Assembly (NCBI RefSeq): GCF_001544515.1
Contig: NZ_FCOL02000033.1
Location: forward strand, 1 to 58,210
Source: Caballeronia terrestris
GTDB taxonomy: Bacteria; Pseudomonadota; Gammaproteobacteria; Burkholderiales; Burkholderiaceae
DNA length: 58,210 bases
Direction: 5' to 3'
Positions 49,388 through 57,189 of this stretch are shown in pieces. The number at the start of each line of letters is the position of its first letter. The first letter of the stretch is position 1. The notes below the pieces were generated by a model. The model was not told the DNA's origin. It did no database searches and saw only the letters and a program-made list of their open reading frames with translations. A program made the position numbers and the translations under genes.

Positions 49388-50731
49388 ATGGAACACACGC
49401 TAACGACCCAGTCGACGGGAAGCGATGGCATGAGAAGCGCAAAGCTGTTCTTGTACGCGGCGGTGATTCTGCTCATCGCCGAGTTCATCGGGTCGTTTTC
49501 GTTCAAGGTCGGGCCGGGCAAGGTCGTGCTGCTGCCGATGATCTGGGCGCTCCTGCTCGGCGCCGCGCTCGGCCTCGCGAGCGATCGCTGGAAGAGCGCC
49601 GCGCGCCTCGACGTGCGCACGCAGTTCCTCGCGGCCGCGATCCTGCAGCCCGCCCTGCTCCTTTTCATCTCGAAGCTCGGTCTCCTGGTGGGCAGCGCGC
49701 TGCCCAAGCTCGCCGCCGCCGGCTGGGCGCTGGCGTTTCAGGAACTGGGACACTTCGTCGGCACGATTTTGCTCGGATTGCCGCTCGCGTTGTTGCTCGG
49801 CATCAAGCGCGAGGCGATCGGCGCGACGTTCTCGGTCGGCCGCGAGCCGAGCCTTGCAATCATCGGCGAGAAGTACGGCATGGACTCCGCCGAGGGCCGC
49901 GGCGTGCTCGCCGAGTACCTGACGGGAACCGTGTTCGGCGCGGTGTTCATCGCGATCTTCGCGGGCTTCGTCGCGAGCCTCAACATCTTCCATCCGCTCG
50001 CGCTCGCGATGGGCTCGGGCGTCGGCTCGGGCAGCATGATGGCGGCGGCATCGGGGGCGATTGCCGCGCAGCAGACGCCTGAGATGGCGAAGTCGGTACT
50101 CACTTTCGCGGCGGCCAGCAACCTGATTACGACGACCATCGGCACGTACTTCACGCTCTTCATCTCGCTGCCGATGGCCGTGTGGGGCTATCGCCTGCTC
50201 GAACCGCTGATCGGGCGGACGACGAAGGCATCGAGTGCATCGGACGTGATCAACGACGCGCGCCCGAAGCTCGGCGACGTGCAGACGGAAGCGCCCGAAC
50301 TGGGCTATCGCGGCAAGATGCTCGCGTGGGGCGTGACGGCGGTAATGGCGCTGGTGTGCGACTGGATCACGCACGGAACGACACCGCTCGAAGGCCTGCC
50401 CGGCATGTTGCTAATGGTGCTGGCGGTAATCGTCGGCGATGCGGTTTTCAAGGTGAGCGGACGCAAGATTCCGGCGGTGTGCTGGGTGTCGCTGGTGGCG
50501 ATGTTCATGACGTCGCCGTGGTGTCCGTGGGGCGCGCAGATTGCGGCGTTCAGCTCGAAGAACGACTTCCTCGGCGTGACGACTCCGATGCTTACTTTCG
50601 CGGGACTTTCCATCGCGAAGGATATTCCGGCATTCCGGCGACTCGGCTGGAGAATCGTGCTTGTTTCGTTCGTCGCGAATGCGGGGACGTTTCTTGGGGC
50701 GGCGCTGGTGGCGCAGTTTTTTGACGTGTGA
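49388..50731 (+). CDS. DUF3100 integral membrane protein (putative organic acid carrier)
   Basis: The 447-residue protein has about eleven hydrophobic segments and the conserved central block GIKREAIGATFSVGREPSLA, then EKYGMDSAEGRGVLAEYLTG, typical of DUF3100 proteins. No transport motif known to me fits. Position as third gene after a dehydrogenase and an ALDH, with a 63-bp gap holding a small hairpin, argues that it imports the substrate of these enzymes. This is a hypothesis only. It faces a sigma factor gene end-to-end. Confidence 0.8.
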   Translation: MEHTLTTQSTGSDGMRSAKLFLYAAVILLIAEFIGSFSFKVGPGKVVLLPMIWALLLGAALGLASDRWKSAARLDVRTQFLAAAILQPALLLFISKLGLLVGSALPKLAAAGWALAFQELGHFVGTILLGLPLALLLGIKREAIGATFSVGREPSLAIIGEKYGMDSAEGRGVLAEYLTGTVFGAVFIAIFAGFVASLNIFHPLALAMGSGVGSGSMMAAASGAIAAQQTPEMAKSVLTFAAASNLITTTIGTYFTLFISLPMAVWGYRLLEPLIGRTTKASSASDVINDARPKLGDVQTEAPELGYRGKMLAWGVTAVMALVCDWITHGTTPLEGLPGMLLMVLAVIVGDAVFKVSGRKIPAVCWVSLVAMFMTSPWCPWGAQIAAFSSKNDFLGVTTPMLTFAGLSIAKDIPAFRRLGWRIVLVSFVANAGTFLGAALVAQFFDV

Positions 50732-50751
50732 GGCAAAGTCGGGCGTGCTGT

Positions 50752-51444
50752 TCAACTATCTTCGCCAAGTCGATGCAGCACGCTGGCCACCACACGATCG
50801 CACTGAACGCCGCCGAACTCGAACAGGCCCGGCTCGGCGAGATCGATATCCCTCGCGAGCGATTCGCGCAACAGGCTCCTCGCGCGAAAATGCCGGCTGC
50901 GGACCGTGGCCTCCGGAACGCCGAGACACAGCGCAGTTTCTTCGACGCTCATCTCCTCGACCGAACGCAGCACGAACACGACGCGAAACACTTCCGGCAT
51001 CTCGTCCAGCTTGCGCTCCAGCAACGCGCGCATTTCGGCGACGGCCGCTGATTTGTCGGGGGAATTGTCATCGCCTGCGGCCAGTGCCATTGCGTCGACC
51101 TCGACATCGGTGCTCCACTCCACCAGCGGAATGACCCTTTGACGCCGCGCTGTCCGGCGCAAGCGGGCAAAGCACTCATTGAGCACGAGACGCGACAGCC
51201 ACGTCACGAGCGCCGCGTCGCCACGAAACTGGCCTATCGATCGATAGGCCGACAGATACGCGTCCTGCAACGCGTCCTCGGCTTCCGCGTCGTCACGCAG
51301 CGTGGCGCGCGCCAATCGATACAGGCGCCGGTTATGGCGGCGCATCAGCAATGCGAACGCCGCGCGATCGCCCGCGCGAATGCGGGAGACTATCGACAGG
51401 TCATCGATGGCGGCAGGTGTCGAAGGTAATGCGGCTCTTTCCAT
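50752..51444 (-). CDS. ECF-type RNA polymerase sigma factor
   Basis: The 230-residue protein has region 2 (LMRRHNRRLYRLARATLRDD, EDALQDAYLSAYRSIGQFRG, with the W-L-S-R-L-V-L-N core) and region 4 (LDEMPEVFRVVFVLRSVEEM, SVEETALCLGVPEATVRSRH). It is a group IV sigma. No anti-sigma gene (zinc anti-sigma or transmembrane) is found upstream or downstream. The start ATG (51444) overlaps the stop of the cupredoxin gene by one base (TGATG), so translation is coupled. The regulon is unknown; oxidative or copper stress is a contextual guess. Confidence 0.9.
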   Translation of the reverse strand: MERAALPSTPAAIDDLSIVSRIRAGDRAAFALLMRRHNRRLYRLARATLRDDAEAEDALQDAYLSAYRSIGQFRGDAALVTWLSRLVLNECFARLRRTARRQRVIPLVEWSTDVEVDAMALAAGDDNSPDKSAAVAEMRALLERKLDEMPEVFRVVFVLRSVEEMSVEETALCLGVPEATVRSRHFRARSLLRESLARDIDLAEPGLFEFGGVQCDRVVASVLHRLGEDS

Positions 51445-51755
51445 CACGGGACCTTCTGGACGGTCAATGTGCCGTGCATCGTGGGATGAAAGTCGCACGC
51501 GTACGGATAATTTCCCACCCGGCCGACGACATAACTCCACGAGGCGTTCGGCGCGATGCTGTGCGAATCGAACGCTTTCGAGACGGCGCTCGCCGTGTGG
51601 GGGAACAAGTCCTTGTTCATCCACACGACGCGATCGCCCGGCCGCACCGTCAGCGTCGCTGGATCGAAGCGCATCTGCTCGATCACGACGACGTGAGTTG
51701 CGGGCTCGGCCAGCGTCGCGTCACAAGACACAGCAAGCGCAACGGCCAGGATCAT
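51444..51755 (-). CDS. Amicyanin/plastocyanin-like cupredoxin
   Basis: The 103-residue precursor has a signal peptide (MILAVALAVSCDATLA, cleavage before E-P-A). The mature part has copper ligands His53 (FPHTASA), Cys87, His90 and Met93 in YACDFHPTMHGTL, the C-x2-H-x2-M spacing of amicyanin and PetE-like proteins. The ATG at 51755 starts 7 bp after the DUF4142 stop; an upstream ATG at 51824 would be within that gene. It is a periplasmic electron carrier or copper buffer. Second gene of a three-gene operon. Confidence 0.88.
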   Translation of the reverse strand: MILAVALAVSCDATLAEPATHVVVIEQMRFDPATLTVRPGDRVVWMNKDLFPHTASAVSKAFDSHSIAPNASWSYVVGRVGNYPYACDFHPTMHGTLTVQKVP

Positions 51756-51762
51756 TGCGCGA

Positions 51763-52296
51763 TCAACCACCGCTCTTGCCCAGTTCAGCCTGCAGATGCT
51801 TCGCATGCTCCAGGTGCGCGACAAACGCCGGTCGCACCTTGACGAGAAGCCCCTTCAACTCACCGTTCTGCGCGCTCGGTATCAGGGTCTTGTCGAGCGC
51901 GCTCAAAACGCTCTCGTGATACGCGACCTCATGATCGATGTACGCCCGATCGAACGGCTTGCCCTTGAGCGTCTTGAGATTGGCGAGATTCGCATCGCCG
52001 CCTTGCTTGAGGCTCTGGCTCGTCGGGTTGTCTTCGGGCTTCACGCCAAGCTTCTGGACAAGGTCGGTGGCGGCCTTGTTGACCCCGCTATGGTCGGTGA
52101 TCATCCGCTGCGCAAACGCCTTGACGTCTTTCGACTGGCTCTTCGACTTCGCCAGCTCGCCGGCATCGATATCGACCTGATTCGCGGTCACTACGATCGC
52201 CGCGATTTGCGGATCGGTGGGTTGCGAACTCTGCGCTACGCATAGCGTGCTGGCTAGCGCCAACGTCGCAAGCAAAGGGATTCTGCTGAGTCTCAT
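51763..52296 (-). CDS. DUF4142 periplasmic protein
   Basis: The 177-residue precursor has a signal peptide (MRLSRIPLLATLALASTLCV, cleavage after about V-A-Q). The four-helix DUF4142 domain follows with KSKSQSKDVKAFAQRMITDH, H-E-V-A-Y-H-E-S-V-L and a repeated D-x-x-A/H pattern. The fold resembles ferritin-like bundles, though metal binding is unproven. The ATG at 52296 follows GGAGATATGTC. First gene of an operon with cupredoxin and ECF sigma factor, so it is likely linked to envelope or oxidative stress. Confidence 0.88.
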   Translation of the reverse strand: MRLSRIPLLATLALASTLCVAQSSQPTDPQIAAIVVTANQVDIDAGELAKSKSQSKDVKAFAQRMITDHSGVNKAATDLVQKLGVKPEDNPTSQSLKQGGDANLANLKTLKGKPFDRAYIDHEVAYHESVLSALDKTLIPSAQNGELKGLLVKVRPAFVAHLEHAKHLQAELGKSGG

Positions 52297-52385
52297 GACA
52301 TATCTCCGGGAGCGATGTGCATCGTGCTCGGCCCGCGCGGCGAGATTGCCATTCGGGCTTTCTATGGGATTGGATGTCACGAGAA

Positions 52386-52435
52386 AAAGCGCTGTTCCCG
52401 AAACGATTTGTGGGGGCGTCGAAGAAAGCGCTGTT
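52386..52435. repeat. Direct repeats AAAGCGCTGTT upstream of the DUF4142 operon
   Basis: AAAGCGCTGTT occurs at 52386-52396 and 52425-52435, 39 bp apart, in the promoter region of the leftward DUF4142-cupredoxin-sigma operon. On the operon strand each reads AACAGCGCTTT, and the copy nearer the gene is preceded by GG (GGAACA), like an ECF -35 element. No matching -10 at the usual distance was found. Confidence 0.5.
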
Positions 52436-52476
52436 GTATGTAGTCGATTGCAGAGTGGGGTCTTGAATCCCGCGCG

Positions 52477-53067
52477 TCAGAACTCCCTCTTGCGACACAT
52501 CACTGCCACGATGTCCGACTGCGTCAGCATCCCGACGAGTTCGTTATCGTCGAGCACGACAGGCATGTGATGATGCCCTTTGGCCGTAAAGCGATGGATG
52601 ACGTCGGCGACGCGTGTCGCTGCATCGACGGTTGTCATTGCCGTCGACATGACGCTGCGAACCGGTAACGCCCTCCTTTCTCGCTCCGCTTGGTCGGTAA
52701 CGTCGCTTCGGATGCCCGTGGGAAGCGGTTGAAGGTCCGCGCGCGTGACCACGCCTATCAGGCGGTGTTCAGAGTCGATCACCGGCAGCAGCTTGACCCG
52801 GCGTTTGTCCAGCAGACCCAGCGCTTCACCGATGGTCTGCTCGCCGGTAACGCTCGTGACTGGGGTTCGCATGACCTCCCCGCAAGTCATTTCCATTAGC
52901 CGCCTGAAATAGGCTTGCTGCTCCAGCCTCTCACGCAGCAATTCCACGCGATCCGGATCCAGCCCGGACGTGTGTAGCTCGTTGCGAAAAGAATGACCTG
53001 CATCGAGCTGTGCAGTGGCACGCCGGACACTCGTCAGCCACCTCGTAAAACTGGAACCGACTGCCAT
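52477..53067 (-). CDS. CBS-pair domain protein
   Basis: The 196-residue protein has two CBS motifs. The first is about residues 62-115 (TCGEVMRTPVTSVTGEQTIG, KLLPVIDSEHRLIGVVTRAD) and the second about 136-190 (VRSVMSTAMTTVDAATRVAD, HHHMPVVLDDNELVGMLTQS). Such pairs bind adenosine nucleotides. The first 60 residues are helical and contain no known partner domain; the layout resembles the tail of HPP-CBS proteins without the HPP membrane part. The ATG at 53067 has GAGG before it. It is divergent from a small membrane protein gene with shared GTATCACA-type sites. Confidence 0.85.
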   Translation of the reverse strand: MAVGSSFTRWLTSVRRATAQLDAGHSFRNELHTSGLDPDRVELLRERLEQQAYFRRLMEMTCGEVMRTPVTSVTGEQTIGEALGLLDKRRVKLLPVIDSEHRLIGVVTRADLQPLPTGIRSDVTDQAERERRALPVRSVMSTAMTTVDAATRVADVIHRFTAKGHHHMPVVLDDNELVGMLTQSDIVAVMCRKREF

Positions 53068-53105
53068 GTTTGCCTCGTCCAGCGTCAACCATGTGTAATG
53101 TAAAC

Positions 53106-53120
53106 GTATCACAACGTGAC
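53106..53120. promoter_or_regulatory. GTATCACA...GTGA motif, copy 1
   Basis: GTATCACAACGTGAC lies 39 bp upstream of the CBS gene start and matches copy 2 at 53271 in 12 of 15 positions. TCAC-AAC-GTGA is an inverted repeat. It is likely a site of one regulator for both divergent genes. Confidence 0.45.
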
Positions 53121-53263
53121 ACGCTTGCGCGCAGCGCGCCGGACAAAACGTGATTAGCGTTTTCCCGCAGTCGCAGGGGAAACGCGCGCTTTTCCAGGGA
53201 TAAATTGCTGGCGCATCGCATGGCATACTCACCAACCCCAAAACGGATGGCCGTGCGACAGTC

Positions 53264-53292
53264 GCCGTATGTATCACATTGTGATCTATAAT
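53264..53292 (+). promoter_or_regulatory. Promoter with overlapping GTATCACA motif, copy 2
   Basis: GTATCACATTGTGAT (53271-53285) contains the dyad ATCACA-T-TGTGAT and is directly followed by a perfect -10 TATAAT at 53287-53292. The -35 position (53264-53269) is weak, which suggests an activated promoter. The ATG of the small membrane protein is at 53323, after GGGGGAC. The dyad has the opposite polarity to a CRP site (TGTGA-N6-TCACA). Confidence 0.5.
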
Positions 53293-53322
53293 CAAATCGT
53301 CGGCGTTTGAAGGGGGACGACC

Positions 53323-53508
53323 ATGCTTATCACCAGCGACTTTGAAATGGGCTATCTGATCGTCGTATTTGCGCTGCTGGGCGTGATCTTCATCGGCGCG
53401 CTTCTTGCCGCGGTACATCTCGATCGATGGCACCCGAAGCTGATCGGTGCGGCAATCGGCGCGCTGCTCGGTTTCGTTCTGATCGAAGCGGTTCCGCTTA
53501 TAACGTGA
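53323..53508 (+). CDS. Small two-helix membrane protein
   Basis: The 61-residue protein has two hydrophobic segments (YLIVVFALLGVIFIGALLAA and LIGAAIGALLGFVLIEAV) joined by a basic loop (HLDRWHPK). It has no known family, but a good ribosome site (GGGGGACGACC) and a clear -10 box in front. The length and composition are typical of bacterial inner-membrane micro-proteins. It is divergent from a CBS protein gene and shares its operator motif, so both are probably in one regulon. Confidence 0.6.
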   Translation: MLITSDFEMGYLIVVFALLGVIFIGALLAAVHLDRWHPKLIGAAIGALLGFVLIEAVPLIT

Positions 53509-53523
53509 AGGCGAAAGCCGTTC

Positions 53524-54336
53524 TCAAAACTCTTCGGTGATGAACTTGAACGGATAGTCAGGCGCCGTGTAGCCCTCGGAAGCTTGCCGCTTGGGCAACT
53601 TCACCCGCTTGCGCGGAATCGCTTCATAGGGAATCTTGCCGAGCAGATCGCTGATGATGTTGAGCCGCGCGCGTCGCTTGTCGTTCGAAATCGCGACGGA
53701 CCACGGTGCGATTTCCGTGTCCGACGCCTTGAACATCGCATCGCGTGCGCGCGAATAGTCATACCAGCGGCTGTACGACCGCAGGTCCATGTCGGTGAGC
53801 TTCCAGACCTTGCGCCCGTCGTTGATGCGCGCTTCCAGACGGCACGTCTGCTCTTCCTCGCTCACTTCCAGCCAGTACTTGATGAGGAGCACGCCGGAAT
53901 TCACGATCGCGCGCTCGACCAGCGGAATCGCATTCAGGAACGCCTCCGCGTCTTCCGCCGAGCAAAAGCCCATTACCCGTTCGACGCCCGCGCGGTTGTA
54001 CCAGCTTCGATCGAAGATGACGACCTCGCCCGCCGCCGGCAGATGCGGCAGATAGCGCTGCACATACATCTGGCTTTTCTCGCGCTCGGTCGGAGCCGGC
54101 AGCGCGATCACGCGAAACACACGCGGACTCACGCGCTCGGTGATCGCCTTGATGACGCCGCCCTTGCCCGCGCCATCGCGTCCTTCGAAGACGATGCACA
54201 CCTTCTTGCGCTTCTGCACCACCCACTCCTGCAGCTTCACGAGTTCCACATGCAAGGGCAGCAACGCCTTCCTGTAGTCCTTGTAGCTCAGCGTATCGCC
54301 CTTCGAAGACTCCTCTTTACCCCGTTTCTTCGACAT
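53524..54336 (-). CDS. ppk2: Polyphosphate kinase 2
   Basis: The 270-residue enzyme has the Walker A motif E-G-R-D-G-A-G-K-G-G (51-60) and the Walker B/lid segment VVIFDRSWYNRAGVERVMGF. The C-terminal KLPKRQASEG and the R-Y-L-P-H-L-P segment of PPK2 proteins also match. It transfers phosphate between polyphosphate and nucleoside diphosphates (or AMP). Length and single-domain layout fit class I PPK2. The ATG at 54336 follows GGAGGCACGGAC. Last gene of a leftward operon, 24 bp after ldhA. Confidence 0.93.
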   Translation of the reverse strand: MSKKRGKEESSKGDTLSYKDYRKALLPLHVELVKLQEWVVQKRKKVCIVFEGRDGAGKGGVIKAITERVSPRVFRVIALPAPTEREKSQMYVQRYLPHLPAAGEVVIFDRSWYNRAGVERVMGFCSAEDAEAFLNAIPLVERAIVNSGVLLIKYWLEVSEEEQTCRLEARINDGRKVWKLTDMDLRSYSRWYDYSRARDAMFKASDTEIAPWSVAISNDKRRARLNIISDLLGKIPYEAIPRKRVKLPKRQASEGYTAPDYPFKFITEEF

Positions 54337-54360
54337 GTCCGTGCCTCCGATGTCAAGCTA

Positions 54361-55356
54361 TTACCCCGCGTCGATCTCGTTCGTCAGCGGCGCGCCCGAT
54401 TCGAACTCCGTCACGCTTTGCAGCGTCGTCTCGCAGATGGTGGTCACCGCCTCGCGCGTGAGAAACGCCTGGTGCCCGGTCAGGATCACATTGGGGAACG
54501 TGACGAGCCGTTGCAGCACGTCGTCGGTGATGATCGTGCCGGAGAGGTCGCGGAAGAAGAGCCCCGCTTCCTGCTCGTACACGTCGATCGCGAGGCCGCC
54601 CAACTGGCCGCTTCTGAGCGCATCGATGACGGCTTCCGTATCGATGAGCCCGCCACGGCTCGTGTTGATAAGCAACGCGCCGCGCTTGGCGCGCGAAAGC
54701 GTATGGGCATCGATGATGTGATACGTATCGGGCGTGAGCGGACAATGCAGCGAGATGATGTCCGCGCTCGAACCGATCTCGCCCGGCTCCGCATAGCGCG
54801 CGCCCATCGCCTCGAATTCCGGCGACGGAAACTTGTCGTAGCCGATCACGTCGCAGCCGAAGCCGAGCATGATCTTCGCGAAGACGCGTCCGATCTTCCC
54901 GGTGCCGATCACCGCGACCGTCTTTCCGCACAGGTCGAAGCCCATCAGGCCGTCGAGCGAAAAGTTGAAGTCGCGCGTGCGGTTGTAGGCGCGGTGGATC
55001 TTTCGGTTAATCGCCATCAGTAACGCGACGGCGTGCTCCGCGACAGAATTCGGCGAGTAGTCGACCACCCGCACCACCTTGATGCCGAGCGCGCGCGCGG
55101 CGTTCAAATCCACGTTGTTGAAGCCGGTGCAGCGCAGCGCGACGAGCTTCGTGCCGCCCTTCGCAAGCGCTTCGAGCACCGCCGCATTCGCATGGTCGTT
55201 GACGAAGATGCACACGGCGCCGTGGGCCGCCGCGAGACTCACGGTCTCGTCGTCGAGCGGGACCTCGTAGTACTTGAGGCGATGGGTGTGCGCCGCATTC
55301 GCGGCATCGAGATATTCGCGATCGTAGGGCTTCGCGCTGAAGACGGCGATTTCCAT
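54361..55356 (-). CDS. ldhA: D-lactate dehydrogenase (LdhA-type 2-hydroxyacid dehydrogenase)
   Basis: The 331-residue enzyme begins MEIAVFSAKPYDREYLDAAN, typical of fermentative D-LDH, and has VAVIGTGKIGRVFAKIMLGF (NAD site). The catalytic Arg (INTSRGGLI), Glu (AIDVYEQEAGLFF) and His (ILTGHQAFLTREA) are all present. It interconverts pyruvate and D-lactate with NADH. Together with the transporter before it and ppk2 after it, the context suggests use in oxygen-poor or stress conditions. The gap to the transporter gene is 42 bp. Confidence 0.93.
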   Translation of the reverse strand: MEIAVFSAKPYDREYLDAANAAHTHRLKYYEVPLDDETVSLAAAHGAVCIFVNDHANAAVLEALAKGGTKLVALRCTGFNNVDLNAARALGIKVVRVVDYSPNSVAEHAVALLMAINRKIHRAYNRTRDFNFSLDGLMGFDLCGKTVAVIGTGKIGRVFAKIMLGFGCDVIGYDKFPSPEFEAMGARYAEPGEIGSSADIISLHCPLTPDTYHIIDAHTLSRAKRGALLINTSRGGLIDTEAVIDALRSGQLGGLAIDVYEQEAGLFFRDLSGTIITDDVLQRLVTFPNVILTGHQAFLTREAVTTICETTLQSVTEFESGAPLTNEIDAG

Positions 55357-55398
55357 CGTGTGCCTCCGAAGTTCTTGAATCGGCGTGAAAGTGTCGCG

Positions 55399-56991
55399 CT
55401 ATCCGCTCGCGAGCACAGCGGCGATCTGCACGAACAGGATCTTCACGACGGTCATCGACGGGAAGATCATCGCATAGCCGACGTCCGGTGCATCGGTCGG
55501 TGCGACGCGGTTTGCGAAGGCGAGGATCGCAGGATTGCCCGTCGCGCCGCTGAGTATGCCGACCGTCATGTCAAACGGCAGCCTGAAGACCCACAGGCAG
55601 AAGATCGCCGTGACAATGAGGAGCGCGAGCGCAATGGCCACGCCGTACAACAGGAACGACAAACCCGCCACGCCGATGGTTGCAAAGAACTTCGGCCCCG
55701 AGGCGATGCCCACTTGCGCGAGAAAGATCGTCAGGCCGAAGTTGCGCAGGACCAGGTTCGCGGAAAGCGGCATCGTCCAGACGAACGGGCCGACGCGACG
55801 CACCCGGCCCAGAACGAGCGCGACCAGCAGCAGCGCCGCGAGCCCGAGCGCGAGCTTGCCGACGCCGGGAATCGGCAACGGAATCGCGCCGGCCAGGAGC
55901 CCGAGCGCCGCGCCGACACCGATCGAGATGAAGCTCAACTCGGCCGTCCCCTTGATCGAATCGCCGAAGAGCGCGCGCAATTGTTTCATGTGCGCGCGGT
56001 TCGCAAGCAAGCCGACGCGGTCGCCGAATTCGAGGATGAGGTCCTGATTCGGCATCAGGTCCGCATCGCCCCGGCGAACGTGCGCGATCGTGCAGACGAC
56101 GCCCTCCGGGAAACGGATATCGCGCAGCATGCGTCCCACCACGAGCTTGCTCGATGCGAAGACGCGCCCGTAGTCCAGGTCCTCGCGATGGCTCGTCATG
56201 CGCCCCGGCTGCAGTTCACCGAAGAGCGATATGGCTTCTTGCAGCGCGGCGGGATCGGTGGCCGTGGCGAGCAGGACGTCGTCGGCTTGCAGGACGAGAT
56301 CGTCGGTGGGCGGGCGGTTGTGATGCTCGCGACGCACAGCGGCGATCGCGATTCCCAACGGCATGCGCGTCTTCACATCGGCCAGGCGTGAACCGATGAA
56401 CGCCGGGTTGCGCAACGCGATCTCGGCCGTTTCGATGAGCTTCGGCGGCGGCCGCTCGATGTGCGGTTTCAGAAGCGCGCTAAGGACATACAGGAAAAGG
56501 ATCGGCCCCGCGACGCCGAACGGATACGCGACGCTGTAACCGACCGTCGGGCCGTCGCCTTTCATGGCGGCCATCGCGGCCTGCAGGCTCGCCGTGCTGG
56601 TGCCGGACCCGGCGAAGAGTCCGAGCGATTCGTCGAGCTTTACGCCGAAGAGCGGCACGAACGCGACCGCCAGGAGCCCGGAGGCGATCACGCCAAGCGC
56701 AGCGGCGATGTTGGCCTTGAGGCCGTCGGCGCTGGTGAGGCCCTTGAAGAACTGGTCGCCGTACTGGATGCCGATGCCGTAGAGAAAGAGCAACAGCCCG
56801 AGCGTGCCGAGCAGCGCGGGCGGCGCGGACTTCGGCGCAAAGCCGCCGATCGCGAGCCCGACGAAAAGCACCGCGCCCGAGCCGAGGGCCACACCCTTGA
56901 CGCTGATCTCGCCGATGACATAGCCGAGCGCGACCGTAACGAAGAGCGTGAGCAACGGCTGGGATTCGAGCAACATCCTGACTGCATCCAT
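55399..56991 (-). CDS. AspT/YidE-YbjL-type antiporter (AAE family)
   Basis: The 530-residue membrane protein has the family layout: two blocks of five to six membrane segments with a central cytoplasmic region holding two TrkA-C-like domains (about 190-360). The conserved loops GTSTASLQAAMAAMKGDGPT and SGATGNPAILAFANRVAPTD are present. Characterised AspT exchanges aspartate for alanine; the YidE/YbjL group is not characterised. First gene of the operon with ldhA and ppk2. Start ATG at 56991 follows an AT-rich promoter region. Confidence 0.88.
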   Translation of the reverse strand: MDAVRMLLESQPLLTLFVTVALGYVIGEISVKGVALGSGAVLFVGLAIGGFAPKSAPPALLGTLGLLLFLYGIGIQYGDQFFKGLTSADGLKANIAAALGVIASGLLAVAFVPLFGVKLDESLGLFAGSGTSTASLQAAMAAMKGDGPTVGYSVAYPFGVAGPILFLYVLSALLKPHIERPPPKLIETAEIALRNPAFIGSRLADVKTRMPLGIAIAAVRREHHNRPPTDDLVLQADDVLLATATDPAALQEAISLFGELQPGRMTSHREDLDYGRVFASSKLVVGRMLRDIRFPEGVVCTIAHVRRGDADLMPNQDLILEFGDRVGLLANRAHMKQLRALFGDSIKGTAELSFISIGVGAALGLLAGAIPLPIPGVGKLALGLAALLLVALVLGRVRRVGPFVWTMPLSANLVLRNFGLTIFLAQVGIASGPKFFATIGVAGLSFLLYGVAIALALLIVTAIFCLWVFRLPFDMTVGILSGATGNPAILAFANRVAPTDAPDVGYAMIFPSMTVVKILFVQIAAVLASG

Positions 56992-57091
56992 GACAGTACC
57001 CTTCGATGAGCAGGAAAGGACGCGGCCAGAAACACCGGCGGCGCATGAAGCTTCTCGATGACCTGAAGATGCAGCCCGAAGGCGCGTTTAC

Positions 57092-57120
57092 AATTTAGGT
57101 TTAAAACCCTTAAAAGACAA
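57092..57120 (-). promoter_or_regulatory. Sigma-70-type promoter candidate for the transporter-ldhA-ppk2 operon
   Basis: On the minus strand TTGTCT (57115-57120) and TAAATT (57092-57097) are 17 bp apart, about 100 bp upstream of the operon's first start codon (56991). The surrounding 40 bases are clearly AT-richer than the coding DNA. Confidence 0.4.
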
Positions 57121-57189
57121 TGCGGGCATGGACGGATGTTGCGGCACAATCGCGCCCGTCGTGCGACTGGGCGCACCGCTTGCAATAAG

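Noticed and set aside
53271..53286. CRP-type binding site
   Set aside because: The half-sites have inverted polarity (TCACA-N-TGTGA rather than TGTGA-N6-TCACA) and wrong spacing, so a CRP/FNR assignment is not supported.
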